17,915 nucleotides of DNA from an uncultured Chloroflexota bacterium (GTDB lineage: Bacteria > Chloroflexota > Anaerolineae > Aggregatilineales > Phototrophicaceae): positions 1 through 17,915 of the forward strand of contig CAIVEA010000282.1 of NCBI GenBank assembly GCA_903904765.1, read 5' to 3'. Below the pieces are notes generated by a model. It was given only the letters and a program-made list of their open reading frames with translations. It did no database searches and was not told the origin of the DNA. Position numbers and translations under genes: made by a program. Of this stretch, positions 13,067 through 17,915 are shown piece by piece. Position 1 is the stretch's first letter; each line of letters begins with the position of its first letter.

Positions 13067-15751
13067 ATGGGCTTCGATGTACAGAATTTTGGCATCGGTT
13101 TGCTGGCGGGGTGGGCATCGGCCTACGGGGTTTATCGCGCCCGTAATCGCATCCGGGGGTGGGCGCAGGCCGCCTCGAATCAGGCCAGCAGCGCCCAGAA
13201 CTATGCCACGCTGAGCAGTGACCGCCGCTATATCACTGAGATTATTCGTTATGCACAGGCCGGGCATTTGCTCGGCGCAACTGTCCCGTTGACGGAAGTG
13301 CTGGTGGAACCGCGTTTCCTACCTGCTGCCACGCTGGTCGCCCCGCCGGATGATGATGTGGTGCATCAGGTGTTCCACGTTATCCCCATACTGCCCGATC
13401 ATCCCTATTTGCAGGCGGCTTATCATCTGGAAACGCTCTCGATTGACGACCTGAGCAAGGGCGAAAAACGGCTGGCGATCATCGGCAGGCCGGGTAGCGG
13501 GCGCACGACGGCGCTGTTTGCTATTCTGCTGCGGGCGATGGGTGTGGCGAAGTTCGACAAGCCGCGTGATGCCGTGCAAGAACGGTTGGATGCCGAAGAA
13601 TCCGCCCTGAATGAGAAGCAGCGGGCAGTACGCATTCAAGAGCGCGTGATGATGGAAGAACGCGCCCGTGCCAAGTTCGCTGATGAGAACAGCGGCAAGG
13701 CGTTTGATTTGCAGAACGAAGCCAGCGCGGGAATCCCGCTGCTGAACCGGCTGATGCCCGTGTATGTTCATCTGGCGGATATTGACCCGCGTGATTCCGA
13801 GTTCGGCGGCGAAGTGGATGCCGCCGAGCCGCTGGTGCGGGCAGTGCAGCGGCAGATCGGGCGTGTGGCTGCCAGTTCTGTGCCGCGCAACCTGTACAAC
13901 CGCCTAAATCGCGGACAGGTGCTGCTGCTGGTGGATGGCTACGACGATTTACCGGAGAGCGAGCGCCCCCGTCAGGCGGCATGGCTTCAGACGTTGATGC
14001 GCGATTACCCTGACAATATGTACATTGTGGCTGCGCCTGCGGTGGGCTATGGCCTATTGACAGCGCGGTTGGGGTTGACCCCGTTGATTTTGCGCCCCTT
14101 TAACGACCATGATACAAACACTGCTGCTGTCAGATGGGCGGCTGCGTGGCCACGCACAGGTGGTAAACGTTCAGTCAAACCGCCCACGGAAGAACAGGTG
14201 CAAGTAGCACGCAACAACAACCGCACGTATTCCCCCTTCGATCTGACGCTCAAGATTCGTGCCACCTATGCGGCCGATGCGGAAGCCGCTGGCTACGAGG
14301 GCTGGATGCGTTCGTTGCTGGCGAAGTTCTTGCCACCGGAGATGCCGTTCGGCGTGGCGCTGACGCAACTGGCGCAAACCGCTGCGTTGCAACTGGACGA
14401 GGGCTATGTCACGCTGAAACGTTTGCAAGACATTCTGCATGATCCGGTGGTCGTGAACGCCCCTGCGGATGAGCCTTCGCTGGATGAAATCGCGTCTAAC
14501 GCATCCGACAAGAAGGATAAGAAAGATAAGAAGACCGCACCGAAAGAAGACACCAGTATGCAGGCCAAGTTCCTGAACGCGCTGGTGCGGGGCGGGTTGC
14601 TGGTGCGCTATGGTGGCGGACGGCATTTGTTCCGGCATCCGCATCTGGCGGCTTATCTGGCGAGTTTGACACTGAAAGACGCGCCGCCGGAGCAGGTGAC
14701 AGAGAAGGCGCTGCTTCCCGTGTGGAATGCAGCGTTAGGGTTTGCAGTTTTGCATCGCCCGATTGATGATGTGGCACGGGTGCGCTTGAATGCGCCCGCC
14801 GATGTGCTGCATCATCTGGTGCTGGAGATGGCCTACTGGCTGCCGTTCGCCCCGGCTGATGCGGCGTGGCGGCGCACTTATTTGAAGCAACTGGGCACGA
14901 TGCTGATCGCTCCGGCGCAGTACCCGTTGCTGCGTGAACGGACGGCGGCGGCGTTGGTGGCAACACGCGATAAAACCGCTGCGCTGGTGTTCCGTCAGGC
15001 GATTAAGAGCAGCACCCCGCATCTGCGGCGCTTGGCCTGCCTCGGTTTAGGTGCGATGGGCGAAACGACGGCTGTGCAGGAAATTGTCAGTCTGTTCGGG
15101 GACGAAGACCCGAATAATTCGCTGGCGGCGGCGCTGGCGCTGGGTGCGTTGGGTACGAATGAGGCGTTGGAGGCGCTGGCACAGGCTTTCGCCAGCGGTT
15201 CGGAAGATGTGCGGCAGGCTGCTGCCGAAACTTTCGCCAATATCCCCGACGAAGGCTATCCGGTGCTGTATGATGCGATTCAAGACGAGGAGATGATGCT
15301 GCGCCGCGCCGCTGTGTACGGGTTGCGGCGGGTGAAATCCCCTTGGGCGGTGGTCGCTATTTACCGCGCCTTCCTCGAAGATCAGCAGTGGTACGTGCGT
15401 TCCGCCGCGCAATTGGCCTTCGAGGAGTTGCAGTATGGTGGCGCACTGGTTGCTCGCAACCTGCCTGCGCCGGACGGCATCGGTTGGCTGAAGGATTGGG
15501 CGGCGCAGCGCGGCGAAAGCATCCCCCCCGGCGAGGGCGCGGTACAGATGCTCCTGAAGGCTCTTCAAGAAGGCGCAGACGAGGTTCGCGTGTATGCCGC
15601 CTCGAATCTCGGTCAGTTGGGGCTGGCTTCGACGGCGAAGGCGTTGTACGCGGCGCTTTATGATCGGCAACCGGAAGTGCGCGACGCGGCGCACCGTGCC
15701 TTAGCCGAGTTGCAGCAGCAGATCGGCAAACCGCTGCCCGCGCCGTTGTAG
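13067..15751 (+). CDS. Membrane-linked NACHT-like P-loop protein with C-terminal HEAT repeats
   Basis: An 894-residue STAND-type protein. Residues 8-24 (FGIGLLAGWASAYGVY) are a short hydrophobic segment, perhaps a membrane anchor. A P-loop follows at 140-147 (GRPGSGRT), and VLLLVDGYDDLPE at 285-297 resembles a NACHT Walker B. Both deviate from the usual form: Arg146 replaces the canonical Lys, and Asp294 stands where Glu is usual. The segment after it (MYIVAAPAVGYG, 318-329) lacks the expected Thr-Ser-Arg-like sensor. Between the motifs, about 164-206 is a highly charged, helix-prone insertion. After a winged-helix-like region and a Lys/Asp linker (481-489), residues 620-885 form HEAT repeats (HLRRLACLGLGAMG, DVRQAAAETFANI, MLRRAAVYGLRRV, EVRVYAASNLGQLG, EVRDAAHRALAEL). 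GGAGGGG precedes the ATG. Function is unknown; defence, signalling and scaffolding are all possible. Confidence 0.85.
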   Translation: MGFDVQNFGIGLLAGWASAYGVYRARNRIRGWAQAASNQASSAQNYATLSSDRRYITEIIRYAQAGHLLGATVPLTEVLVEPRFLPAATLVAPPDDDVVHQVFHVIPILPDHPYLQAAYHLETLSIDDLSKGEKRLAIIGRPGSGRTTALFAILLRAMGVAKFDKPRDAVQERLDAEESALNEKQRAVRIQERVMMEERARAKFADENSGKAFDLQNEASAGIPLLNRLMPVYVHLADIDPRDSEFGGEVDAAEPLVRAVQRQIGRVAASSVPRNLYNRLNRGQVLLLVDGYDDLPESERPRQAAWLQTLMRDYPDNMYIVAAPAVGYGLLTARLGLTPLILRPFNDHDTNTAAVRWAAAWPRTGGKRSVKPPTEEQVQVARNNNRTYSPFDLTLKIRATYAADAEAAGYEGWMRSLLAKFLPPEMPFGVALTQLAQTAALQLDEGYVTLKRLQDILHDPVVVNAPADEPSLDEIASNASDKKDKKDKKTAPKEDTSMQAKFLNALVRGGLLVRYGGGRHLFRHPHLAAYLASLTLKDAPPEQVTEKALLPVWNAALGFAVLHRPIDDVARVRLNAPADVLHHLVLEMAYWLPFAPADAAWRRTYLKQLGTMLIAPAQYPLLRERTAAALVATRDKTAALVFRQAIKSSTPHLRRLACLGLGAMGETTAVQEIVSLFGDEDPNNSLAAALALGALGTNEALEALAQAFASGSEDVRQAAAETFANIPDEGYPVLYDAIQDEEMMLRRAAVYGLRRVKSPWAVVAIYRAFLEDQQWYVRSAAQLAFEELQYGGALVARNLPAPDGIGWLKDWAAQRGESIPPGEGAVQMLLKALQEGADEVRVYAASNLGQLGLASTAKALYAALYDRQPEVRDAAHRALAELQQQIGKPLPAPL
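14507..14533 (+). repeat. Short in-frame repeat encoding a Lys/Asp linker
   Basis: A 27-base purine-rich stretch repeating GATAAGAA-like units encodes DKKDKKDKK (residues 481-489) within the NACHT-HEAT protein. It lies between the winged-helix-like region and the segment before the HEAT repeats, and probably forms a flexible charged linker. Such simple repeats can vary in length between strains. Confidence 0.6.
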
Positions 15752-15766
15752 GCCGGAGCGTTTGTG

Positions 15767-16237
15767 ATGATTTTGCGGGCGTGCCTGCCTGCGGATGAAC
15801 CGTTTTTGCGCGAAATGTTGTATCAGGCCATCTACGTCTCACCGGGGCAGCCACCGCTACCGCATGATGTGATAGATCAGCCGGATATTGCGCCCTATGT
15901 GCAGAACTTCGGGCGGCAGGCGGGGGATATTGGCTTCGTGGCTGAGCAAGATGCTATTCCCTGCGGTGCGGCGTGGGTGCGCTTGATGCAGGGTTACGGC
16001 TTTGTGGATGCACACACACCCGAATTGACGATTGCGCTGCTCCCCGCTTTTCGCGGACAAGGCTTGGGAACGCTGCTGCTCGAAGCCTTGTTTGATGCGG
16101 TTCGTCCCCATTTCCAGCAGGTTAGTCTGAGTGTGGTCAGGGAAAACCCCGCCAGACGCTTATACGAGCGTCTGGGGTTTGTGGCGGTCAGCCAGAACGG
16201 GGATTCGCTGACCTTGTGCAAACGATTGACCGTCTAG
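15767..16237 (+). CDS. GNAT family N-acetyltransferase
   Basis: A 156-residue acetyl-CoA-dependent acetyltransferase. Motif A for acetyl-CoA is at 94-104 (AFRGQGLGTLL, with R/Q-x-x-G-x-G/A satisfied by RGQGLG) and motif B at 127-138 (NPARRLYERLGF). The N-terminus ILRACLPADEPFLREML is the standard opening of the fold. The substrate is not evident: it could be an amino group on a protein, a small molecule or an antibiotic. GGAG at 15755-15758 serves either ATG 15767 or the in-frame GTG at 15764. The gene starts 12-15 bp after the NACHT-HEAT stop, so co-transcription is likely. Its TAG stop shares the palindrome CTAG with the stop of the convergent gene. Confidence 0.92.
   Translation: MILRACLPADEPFLREMLYQAIYVSPGQPPLPHDVIDQPDIAPYVQNFGRQAGDIGFVAEQDAIPCGAAWVRLMQGYGFVDAHTPELTIALLPAFRGQGLGTLLLEALFDAVRPHFQQVSLSVVRENPARRLYERLGFVAVSQNGDSLTLCKRLTV
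16143..16180 (-). terminator. Possible intrinsic terminator inside the GNAT gene
   Basis: A nine-base-pair perfect inverted repeat, CCAGACGCT (16152-16160) and AGCGTCTGG (16167-16175), has a six-base loop. Outer arms AAACCCC (16144-16150) and GGGGTTT (16174-16180) can pair as an alternative extension. Read on the minus strand it ends in CGGGGTTTT, so it could terminate the convergent membrane-protein transcript about 55 bases beyond that gene's stop. The T-run is short. The repeat also encodes the conserved GNAT motif B, which may explain part of it. Confidence 0.4.
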
Positions 16238-17355
16238 CTTCCCATCAGCGTAAGGGCAAATAGCAGTGTGAGCGCCCAGAGCGTGCCGTAGCGTAAGGCG
16301 CGGCGGTGGTGGTTTGCCGCCGCGTACAGGATGAGCGCGATTTGCAGGCCGAGAATGAAGCGCAGAATGCCGATGGGTTCGCGGTATGTGGAGAACGGCA
16401 CGAACGGCAGGATGAGTGCGTTGACCAGCAGCAGCGCCGACCAGCGATTGAACGTCCCCGCCCGCATATCCCGCCACAGCTGCCGCAGCGCCCACAGCGT
16501 TGGCAGCAGCACGAACGGCAGCAAAATCGCGCTGTAGATGAGCGCCAGACCCGCCCATGATGCGGTGGGCGATTCGATGAAGATGCGGATGATCCCCATG
16601 AATGGGATGATCTCAAAAGCGGTGGCCTGTGCGCCACCCGCGCCGATGCCGAATGTGCCGAAATGCGCGTACAGGATGGCCTGCCACGCGGCAAACGGTA
16701 GCAGGCTGATGCCCGCAATCAGCGCGGCCCGCAGCGGACGGCGTTCGAGTAGTTCTGCCAGCCCCCAGCCTGCCGCGAAGAACAGCGTGGTTTCTTTAGC
16801 CAGCGCCGCCAGCGCCAGCAGAATCGCACCACTTATCCACCGCTGGCGGGTGAGCAACCACAGCGCCGCGATCACCAGCGCGTAAGCCAGCGGTTCGGAG
16901 AGCGACAACCGCGCTGACCCGACCATGCCGAGCGATAGACCGACCCCCAGCGCCAGCCAGCGGCTGACCTTGTGCTGGACGAGCAGGTTTTCCAGCAGCG
17001 CCACGCCCCCCGCAAGCGCAACGAGGTTGATGAGTAGGAATGCCCACGCAATCCATTCGGGATGCCCGAAACTGAGCAGCGCCCCTAGCGCCGGGAACAG
17101 GATGCGCTGCATCCGGTAGGTGGGGACATCCAGCATGGTCGCCGCGCCGGACGGGTCGCGAGCGATATAGTAGTTGAACTGCCCGTCGTAACCTTCTGTG
17201 CCGCCTTCCGCTGCGGGGATTCCTTCGCTGAAACGGGTGCCAATCGTCACGAGCGCCTGCGCGTCACCCGCACGCAGCACAACGAACAGCGCCAGCACCA
17301 GCGTAACCAGCGTCACAAGGCTATATGGGCGGAACAGGATGCGCTTCGATAGCAT
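16234..17355 (-). CDS. Polytopic membrane protein with GYDGQF motif (AZOBR_p60025-like, surface glycopolymer formation)
   Basis: A 373-residue protein with about eight to nine membrane helices. After the N-terminal helix, the first outward loop carries GYDGQFNYYIARDP (55-68) and YRMQRILFPALG, the recognisable signature of the AZOBR_p60025 family of cell-surface glycopolymer formation proteins, related to GT-C transferases. Asp57 is the likely functional acidic residue. The loop with ARLSLSEPLAYAL (148-160) and the helix region ALAALAKETTLFF are also typical. ATG 17355 follows AAAGGA at eight bases. It diverges from the O-antigen ligase-like gene with only 16 bp between start codons, and converges with the GNAT gene. 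Its donor and acceptor are unknown. Confidence 0.82.
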   Translation of the reverse strand: MLSKRILFRPYSLVTLVTLVLALFVVLRAGDAQALVTIGTRFSEGIPAAEGGTEGYDGQFNYYIARDPSGAATMLDVPTYRMQRILFPALGALLSFGHPEWIAWAFLLINLVALAGGVALLENLLVQHKVSRWLALGVGLSLGMVGSARLSLSEPLAYALVIAALWLLTRQRWISGAILLALAALAKETTLFFAAGWGLAELLERRPLRAALIAGISLLPFAAWQAILYAHFGTFGIGAGGAQATAFEIIPFMGIIRIFIESPTASWAGLALIYSAILLPFVLLPTLWALRQLWRDMRAGTFNRWSALLLVNALILPFVPFSTYREPIGILRFILGLQIALILYAAANHHRRALRYGTLWALTLLFALTLMGS

Positions 17356-17371
17356 TCAAGGTATCCTTTCG
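17356..17371. promoter_or_regulatory. 16-bp divergent gap containing both ribosome binding sites
   Basis: The minus-strand gene's AAAGGA (17369-17364 on the minus strand) and a plus-strand AAGG (17358-17361) both fall in or at this gap. It is too short for a promoter in either direction, so promoters must lie inside the opposite gene, or one of the start codons is wrong (ATG 17396 is an alternative for the plus-strand gene). Confidence 0.45.
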
Positions 17372-17915
17372 ATGCGTTCACTTGCAAAGGCGGTGATGGT
17401 GCAGCGACGATTTGATTTTATCGCCCGTGCGCTTATGACGCTGCTGTTCAGTTATTTGCTGGCAGTCGGCGCGACCTATAACGGCATCCTCGCGCCGGAG
17501 TTTCATCCCCTCACACTGGGGGTGATGGCGGTGGCGGCGCTAGTGTGGTTGGTCGCACATGGGCGGTGGGCATGGCAGCGCACACCGCTGGATGGGGCGC
17601 TGCTGATATGGTGTGCGGCTTTCGCGCTTTCGCTGCTGGCGAACGGGGACGCGGCGCGGCGCAGCGCCATCGGTTTGTGGTACGTGGGCCTGTATATCGG
17701 CGTGTGGTATGCGCTGGCTGATCTTGTAGGCAACCGCATCCTGCGCCGCGATATTCTGGTGGATGCGCTGCTGATCGTCGGCGTGGTCATCCTGCTATTC
17801 GGCTATATCCAGATCATACCCGCGCTGCGGAGTGGTGCGCCGCTGCCGAGGCCGGTGAGTGTGTTTGGCAACCCGAATTTTCTTGGTGCGTTCCTGACGG
17901 TGCTGCTGCCGCTGC
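17372..17915 (+). CDS. O-antigen ligase / Wzy-type polymerase family protein (5' part; runs off the window)
   Basis: The first 181 residues of a polytopic membrane protein that starts at ATG 17372 (MRSLAKAVMVQRRFD) and stays open to the window end. Hydrophobic segments are seen at about 20-35, 48-63, 74-90, 101-118 and 130-148, ending in PVSVFGNPNFLGAFLTVLLPL (161-181). The Phe-Gly-Asn-Pro-Asn-x-Leu block is the hallmark of the O-antigen ligase/Wzy superfamily (PF04932), whose members polymerise or ligate undecaprenyl-linked glycans on the outer face of the membrane. No long minus-strand frame competes over most of it. Start ATG 17396 is an alternative. Its position supports an extracellular polysaccharide locus continuing to the right. 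Confidence 0.85.
   Translation, partial: MRSLAKAVMVQRRFDFIARALMTLLFSYLLAVGATYNGILAPEFHPLTLGVMAVAALVWLVAHGRWAWQRTPLDGALLIWCAAFALSLLANGDAARRSAIGLWYVGLYIGVWYALADLVGNRILRRDILVDALLIVGVVILLFGYIQIIPALRSGAPLPRPVSVFGNPNFLGAFLTVLLPL

Noticed and set aside
17503..17790. Minus-strand open frame of 95 residues
   Set aside because: It is opposite the O-antigen ligase-like frame, which shows membrane segments and the FGNPN motif.

Overview
The window looks like a piece of the chromosome of a free-living bacterium, most probably a Chloroflexota member of the Anaerolineae type. That placement is inferred from gene style: a small TPR protein ending in a membrane anchor, a lipoprotein with a Thr/Pro-rich linker after its lipobox, very long polytopic YfhO-like proteins, and a membrane-linked NACHT-HEAT protein. 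No rRNA or other phylogenetic marker is complete here except most of ribosomal protein S20. No tRNA, rRNA, CRISPR array, insertion sequence or integrase was seen. Coding density is very high: the longest gene-free stretches are about 120 bp, so there is no gap above 300 bp.

Layout. (1) 1-1410, minus strand: the 3'-truncated rpsT gene and, upstream of it, a TPR protein with a C-terminal membrane segment. (2) 1523-4963, plus strand: a PPOX-class flavin-binding protein, then a housekeeping series pgeF, yggS, yggT, yggU (DUF167) and a lipoprotein. The pgeF/yggS/yggT association resembles the envelope/division cluster of many Gram-positive bacteria, while yggS-yggT-yggU is the order known from E. 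coli. (3) 12221 down to 4960, minus strand: a tightly overlapped four-gene operon for cell-surface polysaccharide or glycan assembly. It holds a GT-C-like membrane protein, two consecutive YfhO-like membrane proteins, and a polyprenyl-phosphate sugar phosphotransferase that would start a lipid-linked glycan. (4) 12344-16237, plus strand: a coiled-coil/C4 zinc-ribbon protein, a NACHT-like P-loop protein fused to HEAT repeats, and a GNAT acetyltransferase, spaced by 12-15 bp as one operon. (5) 17355-16234, minus strand: a membrane protein with the GYDGQF motif of surface glycopolymer proteins. Divergent from it at 17372 is the start of an O-antigen ligase/polymerase-like gene that runs off the window.

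Together, blocks 3 and 5 form a split surface-polysaccharide region (initiation, GT-C-type transfer, polymerisation or ligation) interrupted by block 4. The least ordinary gene is the NACHT-HEAT protein. Its P-loop has Arg in place of the canonical Lys, its Walker B ends in Asp-Asp rather than Asp-Glu, and the expected sensor-type Thr/Arg segment is not recognisable. It also carries a long charged helical insertion between Walker A and B. It is the best candidate for an undescribed system, but nothing in the sequence shows directly that it acts in defence. Other notable points are two convergent gene pairs whose stop codons overlap, two divergently transcribed genes separated by 16 bp, and a divergent promoter region whose two -10 elements overlap.
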